Shown: positions 4,161-12,141 of the stretch, piece after piece
Layout of the letters: each line of letters starts with the position of its first letter
Numbering within the stretch: position 1 is the first letter of the stretch
Assembly: GCA_016280485.1 (NCBI GenBank)
Contig: JAEEGU010000118.1
Coordinates: 1-12,341 of the forward strand
Direction of reading: 5' to 3'
Length of the DNA: 12,341 nucleotides
From: Bacillota bacterium
Lineage (GTDB): Bacteria > Bacillota > Clostridia > Peptostreptococcales > Anaerovoracaceae
Notes under the pieces: generated by a model
The model's input: only the letters and a program-made list of their open reading frames with translations
The model's database searches: none
Told to the model about the DNA's origin: nothing
Position numbers and translations under genes: made by a program

Positions 4161-6671
4161 ATGGACAACGAAAAGAAAAACGAAAGAAACGTAAAAATGA
4201 TCGCAGTCCGCGTACTCGCGGCGCTGCTCGCAGTGCTGACAATCTTCGGCATGGCGCCGGTTCTGCCGGGTGCGGCCTTTGACGGCGCCGGCCTTGCAGG
4301 TGCCCTTGGTACAGGAAGTGCGGTTTACGCAGAGACCACTGCTTCTGCGATAACGTTCACTGACCTTACCGGCCACTGGGCGGCAGACATCATAAAGGAG
4401 GCGGCGAGCCGCGGGCTTGTGAAGGGCTATCAGCAGTACGACGGCACCTACCAGTACAAGCCGGACTTCCTCATGAACAGGCAGGAATTCTTCACGCTGG
4501 TTACGAACATTTTGAGCGTGCAGCCTGACACGGCGGGCGTTGACGTTACAAAGTTCTGCGACGTACTGCCAAACGAGTGGTATGCAACCACCGTTGCAAA
4601 GGCAGTTGCGGCGGGCATCACGGACGGCACGACCACAGTTGAAAAGGACGGATATGCAAGCTTCGGAATCAACCTCATGATCACTCGTCAGGAGGCAGCG
4701 AAAATCGTATCCTCCGTCATCGATCCGAACAAGACTCTGACCTACGACGAAATGGCCGCAGGCGAGCAGAAATACGAAGCCATCACCGACCGCAGCAAAA
4801 TAGCAAGCTGGGCGACAGACCACGTTAAAAAGGTCTTTGTTCGCGGCTATATGCAGGGTGATGACACAAAAGCGTTCAACCCGACAAACGCACTCACAAG
4901 AGCCGAGGCGGCTACACTCCTCCTCAACGTTGTGAAAAAGGAAAGCCGCATCCTCGGACCAAAGCAGGATGCAAGCAGCGTTCCGGTAACGACTACTCCG
5001 GCGGTGACCACGGGCTCCGCAACCACAGGCACGGGCATCACAGACACACCGAGCACCACAAAGGTTGACCTCGACAGCATCCTCAAGATCAAGGATGTAG
5101 AGCTTAAGACGAGCAAGGTTGACGGCAGCGATGTCGGCTGCAAAAAGGAACACTCCACCACGGAGGGTGCTTTCACGCACGGCCGCGGCACACGTTCCGA
5201 CCCATATGTAGTAGAGACAGAGGCGCAGCTTAATCACATAAGAGAGCATATCGGTGAGGGCGCATACTTCATTCTGGACGGCGACATTCGCGTTAACAGC
5301 GATTTCGCGCTTGAAAAGGGTAAGAATAAAAACTCCGATATCGACAAGGATGCGGATGCCTGGAAGGACGGCAACTGGCGCTCCATCGGAACAAAGCAAA
5401 AGCCTTTCGACGGATGCTTTGACGGAAACGGCTATTCTATCATCGGGCTCGACGTTCGCACGACGAACCAGTATTCGGGTCTCTTCGGATATATAAACAA
5501 GGATGCAAGCATTGAAAACCTCAGCCTGAAGGCATGCACAATCTCAGGCGGCCAGTACACCGGTGGCGTTGCGGGCTTTAGCGAAGGCATCATCACAAAC
5601 TGTGTAATCGAAAAGAACACCGAGGTGAGCGGCACTTCGTACACCGGCGGCGTTGTGGGATACAGCAAGATTGAAATAAAGAGCTGCCAGAACAAGGGTG
5701 TTGTCAAGGGCACACAGATTGCAACAGGCGGCATCGCAGGCTATGTGATGGCCGAGGGCACAATCACCGCCTGCATCAATGACGGTGATGTCAGCGGCGT
5801 TCAGAAGGTCGGCGGCATTGTCGGCAACCTCTCGGGATTTGGCAAGGAGACAGTGCTTAAGGAATGCTTAAACCGCGGAACGGTAACCGGCAAGGGCTAC
5901 AACGCAGGCGGCCTCGTGGGCATGACTGACGGCGGCAGCTCGGATGTAGCTGTCCAGAACTGCGTAAATGACGGCGAGGTAAAGGGTACCGGTGTTAACG
6001 GCGGTATCGCAGGCGAAATAGACGATGATACGCAGATTACTTACTGCTATAACATAGGAACTGTAGAGGGTAACGGCGCAGGCGGCCTCGTGGGTACAAA
6101 CGGCGGTCGCGTAAGCTTCTCCGTGAATACGGGAAAGATTAACGGCAAGAGCTATGCGGGCGGCCTCATCGGTTCGCAGGTCGACGAGGGACTGCTGATG
6201 CAGTGCTATAACGACGGCTATGTTTATTCCGACAACCGCGCAGGCGGCCTGGTGGGCGAAAGCGAAGCAAAGATTCGCAACTGCTACAACACCGGAAAGG
6301 TAGAATCGGCATACTATGCAGGCGGCCTTGTTGGACTTAACAGATCGGGCGTTTACTATTCCTACAATGTAGGCAAGGTTGTTGCCGATATGGCGGGCCA
6401 GCTTGCGGGTTCAAACCGCGGCTCGTTCAACTACTGCTTCTTCTCGAAGACTAACGGCGACACCGCAGTTTACGAAAAGGAATCGACATCAAAGCTCGAA
6501 AAGAGCTATGGCCTGACAGAATCTCAGCTGCAGGGCAGCGAGGAGATTTCGTTCTCGGCAAAGGAAAAGTACAAGCTGATAGAGCTCTTCAACAAGGAGT
6601 ACGGAAAGGATGCCTGGGAGACCCAGAAGGGCTGGGCTTATCCGGGAATCATCGGACTCACGCGCATCTAG
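4161..6671 (+). CDS. Cell-surface SLH-domain protein with GLUG-repeat beta-helix
   Basis: The 836-residue exported protein has a long signal peptide (hydrophobic core about 13-31, likely cleavage after VYA at 57). Three SLH domains follow at about 64-118, 129-187 and 208-259, ending in NRQE, TRQE and TRAE; SLH domains dock proteins onto pyruvylated secondary cell wall polymer. A Thr-rich linker (about 271-302) leads to a region (about 345-760) built of GLUG-type repeats. At least ten [GG]-[VIL]-[AVI]-G motifs alternate with N-C-x-N-x-G-x-V turns, as expected of a right-handed beta-helix with a stacked Cys/Asn ladder. The tail (LTESQL, then KGWAYPGIIG) is the usual end of such domains. A role as adhesin or outer scaffold is inferred. 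It is the last gene of the operon, 21 bases after the small membrane protein, and is ended by a strong terminator. Confidence 0.9.
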   Translation: MDNEKKNERNVKMIAVRVLAALLAVLTIFGMAPVLPGAAFDGAGLAGALGTGSAVYAETTASAITFTDLTGHWAADIIKEAASRGLVKGYQQYDGTYQYKPDFLMNRQEFFTLVTNILSVQPDTAGVDVTKFCDVLPNEWYATTVAKAVAAGITDGTTTVEKDGYASFGINLMITRQEAAKIVSSVIDPNKTLTYDEMAAGEQKYEAITDRSKIASWATDHVKKVFVRGYMQGDDTKAFNPTNALTRAEAATLLLNVVKKESRILGPKQDASSVPVTTTPAVTTGSATTGTGITDTPSTTKVDLDSILKIKDVELKTSKVDGSDVGCKKEHSTTEGAFTHGRGTRSDPYVVETEAQLNHIREHIGEGAYFILDGDIRVNSDFALEKGKNKNSDIDKDADAWKDGNWRSIGTKQKPFDGCFDGNGYSIIGLDVRTTNQYSGLFGYINKDASIENLSLKACTISGGQYTGGVAGFSEGIITNCVIEKNTEVSGTSYTGGVVGYSKIEIKSCQNKGVVKGTQIATGGIAGYVMAEGTITACINDGDVSGVQKVGGIVGNLSGFGKETVLKECLNRGTVTGKGYNAGGLVGMTDGGSSDVAVQNCVNDGEVKGTGVNGGIAGEIDDDTQITYCYNIGTVEGNGAGGLVGTNGGRVSFSVNTGKINGKSYAGGLIGSQVDEGLLMQCYNDGYVYSDNRAGGLVGESEAKIRNCYNTGKVESAYYAGGLVGLNRSGVYYSYNVGKVVADMAGQLAGSNRGSFNYCFFSKTNGDTAVYEKESTSKLEKSYGLTESQLQGSEEISFSAKEKYKLIELFNKEYGKDAWETQKGWAYPGIIGLTRI
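5904..6338 (+). repeat. DNA-level repeats encoding GLUG units
   Basis: Within the beta-helix coding region GCAGGCGGCCTCGTGGG occurs identically at 5904-5920 and 6078-6094, with near copies at about 6240 and 6320 (AGGL-V/I-G coding). The conserved nucleotides suggest fairly recent duplication, or strong codon constraint on the Ala-Gly-Gly-Leu-Val-Gly motif. Confidence 0.6.
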
Positions 6672-6720
6672 AATTAGAAAAGCCGGTTTGTGAGCCGGCG
6701 CAACTGAAGATTTAGAGAAT

Positions 6721-6765
6721 AGTTGACTCCAAATGCAGAAAACGCAAATGGAGTCAACTTTTTTT
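6721..6765 (+). terminator. Intrinsic terminator of the zinc-finger/SLH operon
   Basis: AGTTGACTCCA (6721-6731) pairs perfectly with TGGAGTCAACT (6749-6759), with a possible inner TGC/GCA stem, followed by a T-run to 6765. It lies 50 bases after the stop and seven bases from the end of the convergent S-layer gene. On the minus strand the stem has no T-run after it, so it is mainly a plus-strand terminator. A weaker GCCGG/CCGGC stem at 6682-6699 lies just upstream. Confidence 0.9.
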
Positions 6766-6771
6766 ATACCG

Positions 6772-9700
6772 CTATTGAAGTTTCGTGAATTTATAGGTGT
6801 AGGTCTGGGTATCCTGATTGGAGGTTACGGTGACCGTTACTGTAGTTTCTGTTGCGGAAAGAGGGATGCTACCCGAGAGAGCACCTGTACCACTGCTTGT
6901 ACCGGACATCGGGCTGCATTTAATTACAGCATTCGGATCGCTCGAAGTAAATGTTGCTGTTATAGCTGAAGTCGATGCCGAAACGAAATATGTTCCACTA
7001 TCGAGCTTGCCGAGCGTTCCGCCAAAGCTTGCCTCTGAAAGCGCCGCATTGCCGCTTACCTTTACGCTCAGCTTGTAGGTAGTGTCAATCTTGTTTGCGC
7101 CGGTGAGCTTAATGCTGATCACCTTGTTGGATGAAAGGCTCGTAATCGGAACGTTTATCTTTATCGTGCCGGCCTTTGAAGCCGCTGTGAACGAAGAGCC
7201 GCCGCCAAGATCATAGCTTACGGTATCGGTTGCTGCGCTCGGATTTACCGTAAGCACAAAGCCGTGCGAACCGTAAGGAAGCGTTGCCGTATAAGCAGTT
7301 TCGCTGCCGGAGGTGCCAACACTTACCGCAGAGCCTACGTTTGTGCCGACTCCGCCGCTTGCCGCTTCGCCGGAAGCTGTCACGCCGTCAACGCCCTGCA
7401 GTACGAACGAGCTTGCCGCCGCCACATCCTTTGTCACGGTCACAGCCGCCGTTTTGATCGCGGTTACCTTGGAGCCGCTGTAGATGTAAGCGTAAACCTT
7501 GTACTGCTCGCCGCCTGTGTAGGTGCCCTTGATTGCAATCGCTGTAGGTGAGCCCTCGAGTGAGGTGAACGCCGTGCCGCCGGATTTTACCTGATCAACG
7601 GTCGTCGGAGCCGCCGCGCTTGCAGGAAGCACCTTTACGTAGCCGCTTGCCACCATATTCGCCGTTACGCTTGCCGTTACAACCGAGGTCGTGCCGGTCG
7701 CCGAAATCGAATCAATCGACGGCGTCGTGTAGCCTGTCGTAAATGAAGTCGAGGTGTTCACCGGCGACTTTTTGTCCTTGTTCATAAAGACGTTTTCCGG
7801 AACGTTTACTGTGTATTCGTGCCCGTCCGCGAGGAGCGAAACAGGGTCGAGGGTTATCTTCGTGCCCGCTGTGAGCTCGTCGATGTCGGCGGTGTAGGCC
7901 ACATCGGCACCGGCGGTATTGTCATGGAATTTCACATTGTTTTTTACATAATTTGCGTCAATTTCCTTGCTGTCCTTTGTGTACATCACCTGGTCGAACT
8001 TGATGACCACATCGTCGCTCGTGCTGACATAAGCTTTGCCGTCCGTCGGCGTGTAGGTCACAGTCGGCACAACATATCCGACCGTAAAGACGATGAACTG
8101 GGAGCCGAGCACTTCGCCGGTTTCGGCATTCTTAAAAGCATTGTCCTGGAATGCCAGATAGTAGGTTGCGCCGTTTTCGAGGGCCTCCTTTGGAGTAATT
8201 GAGATGCCCTTGTTTTTCTTTGCCATCTCGGCGGTGAAGGTCACCTTTTTGCCGTTGCTCTCGTAGTCAATCTTTGCGTCCGACCCCGCCTGGTATGCCA
8301 GGGAGGATGCGCTCTGATCGGATTTCTTCTTTTTCGTGTCCTCGTCATCCAGCGCCGCATAATCGACCTTGCGGAACGAAATCACGCTGCGTAAGTATGA
8401 GGAGTCGAGCTCCTTCACGCCCGCCGCAGCCGGAGAAACCGCAAAGGCAAAGGTGATGGTCGGCTTAACAGAGGTCGCCTGACCACGCGCGCCGTTCACC
8501 GGCTTGAAGGTCACGCCCTCGCTGCTGCCGTCGCCCACTGTAAAGGACGAGGAGAATTTCTTGTTGTAGTCGTATACCTTGTCATTGTTCTTCGTCTGCG
8601 AGCGGAACGAATCCTCATCGAAATACACGAAGAACTTGCTCTTTTTCTTCAAATCCGCCGTCGGAGTAATCGTAATTATCGTCGCCGCATCGTTTATGCT
8701 CGCCTTGAACTCCGTCGCGGAGCCGCCCTCCTTTTTCGCCGTGAAGGAAACGACTTCCTTTATGTAGTCGCTTGTGACCTTCGCGCCCGCGCCTGTGTGA
8801 ATCGGCTTGGAGAACGAAATCGTTATGGTTGGTCTAAACTCAACGCCGGTCGCGCCGTCGGCAGGCGTCATCACAGGGATAAGCTCGCCGCTTGCGGCAA
8901 TCGCACCGTTTGTCACATTGCTCGCCGTCTCGATGTAGAACGGCTTCTTCTCGTAGGTTACGCCCTCCGCGAAGCAGTACAGTCTGACCACACGCTCGTC
9001 GCCGAGGAAGTGGCACGCACCGTAGGCATAAGCATTGATAAGCTCGCCGCCTTCCTCCACAGTCACGGAGGTTCCCGCAGCAGGCGCCGCTACAGTTAGA
9101 GCATTAAGGCTCGCGCCGTAGGCCACGGTGATGTTTGCCGGGCCTTCGGAGGCCCTGACCTTTGTATATGTACCCTTGTCGAGCGTTAAGGTGGAGCCTT
9201 CTGCCGCATAGATCAGGTTAAAGCCCGAATTCTGCATTACGCGGGCAAGGTTCTTTTCCTCGAGGATTACCGAATTCTTTGCGATTACCTTGCCCACGGT
9301 GGTGTAGCCGGTGGCAACGACTCTGGTCGGTTGGTCGGTGCGTGCGACTTCCATTTCGGAAACCCTGCAGTTTTCGAGATGTACGCTCTTTTCACCGCCG
9401 CCGTAGATGTAGAGCTTTCCGAGGAAGGTGCAGTTCTTGAAGGTTACCTCGCCGCCTGCGACCTCCTTTTCGACTACAACATCACCGACGAAAACCTGAT
9501 TCGACAGGGTTTTGCCCGTCTTTGTGACATAGGTCACGGTCTTTGCGAGGTTTTCCTTGTCGACTATGTCGCAGATTATTTTCACGGCCTGTGCGCGGGT
9601 CAGCGCGTCGGTCGGATGGATTTTGTTATCGTCATAGGTGCCCATGTAGCCGCGCTTTATGATTCTCTGAACCGCAGCGTATGCCCAGTCGGCAACCTGA

Positions 9701-10230
9701 GTGTAGTCGGGGTATTTCTGGATATTCGACGCCTCTGTGTCGTAAGGCAGGAGCCTCTCGCCGATGACTGCCGCTTCCTGGCGCGAAATGTTCGCGTTCG
9801 GACGGAACCTGGCGTCGTCATAGCCGAGGATGTAGCCGGAGTTCACGCCGATTGAAATCGGCTTGTAGTACCACGCGCCCTTTTCGACATCGCTGAAATT
9901 GATTTCCGCTTCGACCGTGCTGCCGAAGGCGTTGTTCACCATTGTGCAGAACTCCGCGCGGGTTACCGGATTGTTCGGGCGGAACAGGTTGCTGTCGTCG
10001 TACCCCGAGATGATGCCGTAGTTGATTGCCTTTATGACGTACATCTCGAACCACTTGCCCTTGACATCGGTAAAGCGGAGAGTTTCCGCGGATGCGAAAT
10101 TGCCAAAGCCATCATCCGAAAGCCGCGAAACTGTCGGAAGCGCCGTCCCGAAGCTTGTTACCGCGAGGCCTGCCGCAAGCGCCAGAGCGAAAATCCGCCG
10201 TTTGAAATTCTTTGTGAGGAGATTTAGCAT
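6772..10230 (-). CDS. Large S-layer-type protein: three SLH domains, beta-roll and Ig-like stack
   Basis: The 1152-residue exported protein starts MLNLLTKNFKRR and has a signal peptide probably cut after FASA (about 48). Three SLH domains lie at about 51-101, 109-161 and 173-225, with TRAE, SRQE and TRAQ motifs. A region at about 231-430, with strands such as GDVVVEKEVAGGEVTFKNC, looks like a beta-roll or short beta-helix. Three Big_5-type Ig-like domains follow (about 451-565, 574-718, 721-833), each with a P-x-[DN]-G start and [IV]-x-[FI]-x-x-x-[MIV] strand. The second carries a charged insert (DDEDTKKKKSDQ). An Fn3-like module (about 836-934) and two cadherin-like sandwiches end the protein. 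It could be the main S-layer subunit or a long surface stalk; abundance is unknown. The open frame extends 39 codons upstream, but AAAGGAG nine bases before the ATG at 10230 fixes the start. Confidence 0.9.
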   Translation of the reverse strand: MLNLLTKNFKRRIFALALAAGLAVTSFGTALPTVSRLSDDGFGNFASAETLRFTDVKGKWFEMYVIKAINYGIISGYDDSNLFRPNNPVTRAEFCTMVNNAFGSTVEAEINFSDVEKGAWYYKPISIGVNSGYILGYDDARFRPNANISRQEAAVIGERLLPYDTEASNIQKYPDYTQVADWAYAAVQRIIKRGYMGTYDDNKIHPTDALTRAQAVKIICDIVDKENLAKTVTYVTKTGKTLSNQVFVGDVVVEKEVAGGEVTFKNCTFLGKLYIYGGGEKSVHLENCRVSEMEVARTDQPTRVVATGYTTVGKVIAKNSVILEEKNLARVMQNSGFNLIYAAEGSTLTLDKGTYTKVRASEGPANITVAYGASLNALTVAAPAAGTSVTVEEGGELINAYAYGACHFLGDERVVRLYCFAEGVTYEKKPFYIETASNVTNGAIAASGELIPVMTPADGATGVEFRPTITISFSKPIHTGAGAKVTSDYIKEVVSFTAKKEGGSATEFKASINDAATIITITPTADLKKKSKFFVYFDEDSFRSQTKNNDKVYDYNKKFSSSFTVGDGSSEGVTFKPVNGARGQATSVKPTITFAFAVSPAAAGVKELDSSYLRSVISFRKVDYAALDDEDTKKKKSDQSASSLAYQAGSDAKIDYESNGKKVTFTAEMAKKNKGISITPKEALENGATYYLAFQDNAFKNAETGEVLGSQFIVFTVGYVVPTVTYTPTDGKAYVSTSDDVVIKFDQVMYTKDSKEIDANYVKNNVKFHDNTAGADVAYTADIDELTAGTKITLDPVSLLADGHEYTVNVPENVFMNKDKKSPVNTSTSFTTGYTTPSIDSISATGTTSVVTASVTANMVASGYVKVLPASAAAPTTVDQVKSGGTAFTSLEGSPTAIAIKGTYTGGEQYKVYAYIYSGSKVTAIKTAAVTVTKDVAAASSFVLQGVDGVTASGEAASGGVGTNVGSAVSVGTSGSETAYTATLPYGSHGFVLTVNPSAATDTVSYDLGGGSSFTAASKAGTIKINVPITSLSSNKVISIKLTGANKIDTTYKLSVKVSGNAALSEASFGGTLGKLDSGTYFVSASTSAITATFTSSDPNAVIKCSPMSGTSSGTGALSGSIPLSATETTVTVTVTSNQDTQTYTYKFTKLQ

Positions 10231-10239
10231 ATTGAAAAA

Positions 10240-10246
10240 CTCCTTT
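10240..10246 (-). promoter_or_regulatory. Ribosome binding site fixing the large S-layer protein start
   Basis: AAAGGAG on the minus strand is nine bases before the ATG at 10230, which begins a good signal peptide. The longer frame to 10347 would cross the predicted promoter. Confidence 0.75.
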
Positions 10247-10305
10247 CTGCGAGTTTTGTTTGCCTGTTTGTCGTGCTTTGTAGTGAATAAACTCCTACAT
10301 AATAT

Positions 10306-10334
10306 AGTATAATACAGAAATTGCCCGCTGTCTT
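10306..10334 (-). promoter_or_regulatory. Promoter candidate for the large S-layer gene
   Basis: On the minus strand, AAGACA (10329-10334) and TATACT (10306-10311) are 17 bases apart, in an AT-rich stretch with several overlapping TATTAT-like words. The predicted leader is about 70 bases. The exact -10 box is uncertain. Confidence 0.4.
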
Positions 10335-10364
10335 TAGAAAAACGCAATTGTAAAGCTTTTGTAA

Positions 10365-10392
10365 TGGACTTTTATTAAATTTCTGTTATTAT
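10365..10392 (+). promoter_or_regulatory. Extended -10 promoter candidate for the third SLH gene
   Basis: TGT precedes TATTAT (10387-10392), giving an extended -10. TGGACT (10365-10370) lies 16 bases upstream as a partial -35. The leader to the ATG at 10472 would be about 70 bases. The 241-bp region 10231-10471 holds this and the divergent promoter, and no gene is visible in it. Confidence 0.45.
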
Positions 10393-10471
10393 ATATGGTG
10401 TTAATTAAGATATAAGCGTTCATTGTCTATTTGCGATGGACGATAGGGATTAGAAAACGGGAGGAAAAACA

Positions 10472-12052
10472 ATGAAGATTGGAAAGAAAAATTTCAGCCG
10501 CGTTCTGGCGGTCGTGCTCTGCCTCATGATGGCGAGCATGGGAACTGTGTTCGCGGATACTGATGCAGTCACTGTTACGGCTACCGACACTGCGGCAGCT
10601 ACCGATGTGGCAGTAACTGCGGCGGTCGAGAAGGACTGGGTTGACCGGCCTTATACCGAGGCTGTTGAAAGTCTGATGAGCCGGGGCATCATCACAGGCG
10701 ATGTGGACGGACTGTTCCACCCTGAGCAGCACTTAACAAGAGCCCAGGCGTGCAAGATAGTCATCGCGACAGTTGGCGTAAGCGAAGAGCTTCTCGCAAG
10801 CTCCTCAGCTCTCTCGGCGGGCACCTTCACAGACCTTTCGGGCGCGAAGTGGGCGGCCCCTTATATCGGCTACGCACATGCTGCCGGCATCATCAAGGGC
10901 TACGAGGACGGAAGCTTCAGGCCTTCCAATAATGTAACCGTCGCAGAACTTTGCGCAATGCTGGTTCGTGCATCCGGCGCGGAGGATAAGGTGAGCGGCA
11001 CTTGGCCGACAAACTACACAAACCTGGCGACCGACATGGGACTTTTGAAGGGCACCGGAATTGTGGGGCTTGAGGATTATGTTTCAAAGCAGGTTGCGAA
11101 CAGTGCGGCTGAAAAGTGGATGGCGGCGTGGCTTACTTACAATGGAAGCGAAGGGATTCGCGGCAACGCAGCGGCGATGAACGAAGCAGTTGAAAAGGCT
11201 CTTGCACCGGCGGAGACAGGCGATGCAGGCACAGACGATGTGATTCTGCAGGACATCGATATGGGCAGCTACGGCAAGATTAAGGATGCGGTATATTGCC
11301 CGGGCAACTATTTTTCCTCGGATTTCAAGCAGTTTGCCGGGGTTGATCTGGCGGATAACATAAAGGTTTACACCTGCGGGGTAGAGAAGGATTACAACAA
11401 GAAGATGACAATGCCTAGCGGCGCAAGCAATTACCACCTCACAAGCCTTTACAAATATAAGAATGTCAGCACAAAGGCTTGGTGCGGCGTAACCGGCGAC
11501 AAGATCAGCACGATTATTCTGCCGGCGAACGTTGGCTTTACGGGCAAGGTTTACGGCGTTGTGAACGGAATTGTGCAGACGATGAATGCGGACGGCAATG
11601 CGGTTTATGCGCTTGAGGTTCTGGCTGCGGGTCACGAAACGACTTGGGCGGCTCACACTGCAAGCGTGGTACTGCCAAGCTCGGACGAGCTTAAGGATGC
11701 TGCTTCAAAGGGCGCAATCTACGAGATTTCCGTAACAAGCGGCGAGATTACGAGCCTGACTTCGGACCCGGCGATGAAGCTCGGAAAGGAGTTTAAGATT
11801 ATTACAGGTTCGGACTGGGTAGAGGTGACCTCAAAGCCTGACAAGAAGAACCTGATCGGGCTTGATTCGGGCACAGGCTCGAAGGTATATGAAATAAACC
11901 CCGACGCTATAGTATATGTACTGGCCGGCGACGGGGAGTCCTTTGAGGTTGGCAGCATCTCGTCAATCGGCACGGGCGATTATGTGCGCCTCTATGATTT
12001 CACGAAGGATGATTACGAGATTGCGAATATAATTGTGGTGAAGGATAGATAG
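10472..12052 (+). CDS. Secreted protein with N-terminal, partly degenerate SLH domains
   Basis: The 526-residue product has a signal peptide (basic start, hydrophobic about 10-24, cleavage after VFA at about 28) and an Ala/Thr-rich stretch (29-50). SLH domain 1 (about 54-102) has the LTRAQ motif. SLH domain 2 (about 118-168) has the typical FTDLSG...WAAPYI and GYEDGSFRP parts but reads TVAE where TRAE is expected. A third unit (about 176-222) is barely recognisable. The remaining 300 residues (about 250-526) match no family I know; they look beta-rich, with three Cys (276, 302, 338). The ATG at 10472 follows GGGAGGA (10459-10465). The gene is divergent from the large S-layer gene and ends at a strong terminator. 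It is probably a cell-wall-associated protein, but its anchoring may be weaker than that of the other two. Confidence 0.85.
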   Translation: MKIGKKNFSRVLAVVLCLMMASMGTVFADTDAVTVTATDTAAATDVAVTAAVEKDWVDRPYTEAVESLMSRGIITGDVDGLFHPEQHLTRAQACKIVIATVGVSEELLASSSALSAGTFTDLSGAKWAAPYIGYAHAAGIIKGYEDGSFRPSNNVTVAELCAMLVRASGAEDKVSGTWPTNYTNLATDMGLLKGTGIVGLEDYVSKQVANSAAEKWMAAWLTYNGSEGIRGNAAAMNEAVEKALAPAETGDAGTDDVILQDIDMGSYGKIKDAVYCPGNYFSSDFKQFAGVDLADNIKVYTCGVEKDYNKKMTMPSGASNYHLTSLYKYKNVSTKAWCGVTGDKISTIILPANVGFTGKVYGVVNGIVQTMNADGNAVYALEVLAAGHETTWAAHTASVVLPSSDELKDAASKGAIYEISVTSGEITSLTSDPAMKLGKEFKIITGSDWVEVTSKPDKKNLIGLDSGTGSKVYEINPDAIVYVLAGDGESFEVGSISSIGTGDYVRLYDFTKDDYEIANIIVVKDR

Positions 12053-12100
12053 GAAACCACAGGAAGCGATAGCAGTTATAATAATGATATAGAGAAATTA

Positions 12101-12141
12101 AAAAGTGGTAAGTTTTGATGTTTTCAAAACTTACCACTTTT
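12101..12141. terminator. Shared bidirectional terminator with 17-bp perfect stem
   Basis: AAAAGTGGTAAGTTTTG (12101-12117) pairs perfectly with 12125-12141 around a seven-base loop. The TTTT ends of the arms supply short U-tracts in both directions. It serves the third SLH gene (+) and the glycosyltransferase gene (-), whose stop codon and last codons lie inside the right arm. The stretch 12053-12100 shows no other feature. Confidence 0.9.

Noticed and set aside
3900..5399. A 499-codon open frame on the minus strand across the small membrane protein and the SLH/GLUG gene
   Set aside because: It is Cys-, Val- and Arg-rich with no recognisable domain, has no ribosome binding site, and is fully explained by codon bias in the well-supported plus-strand genes opposite it.
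6682..6699. Second terminator hairpin after the SLH/GLUG gene
   Set aside because: The stem is only five base pairs and has no T-run; the hairpin at 6721-6765 is the clear terminator.
9331..9855. A 174-codon plus-strand frame inside the large S-layer gene
   Set aside because: It lies opposite the beta-roll and SLH-coding region of that gene and has no ribosome binding site or recognisable domain.
10231..10347. A 39-codon N-terminal extension of the large S-layer protein
   Set aside because: It would cross the predicted promoter and precede a normal signal peptide; the strong AAAGGAG before ATG 10230 settles the start.
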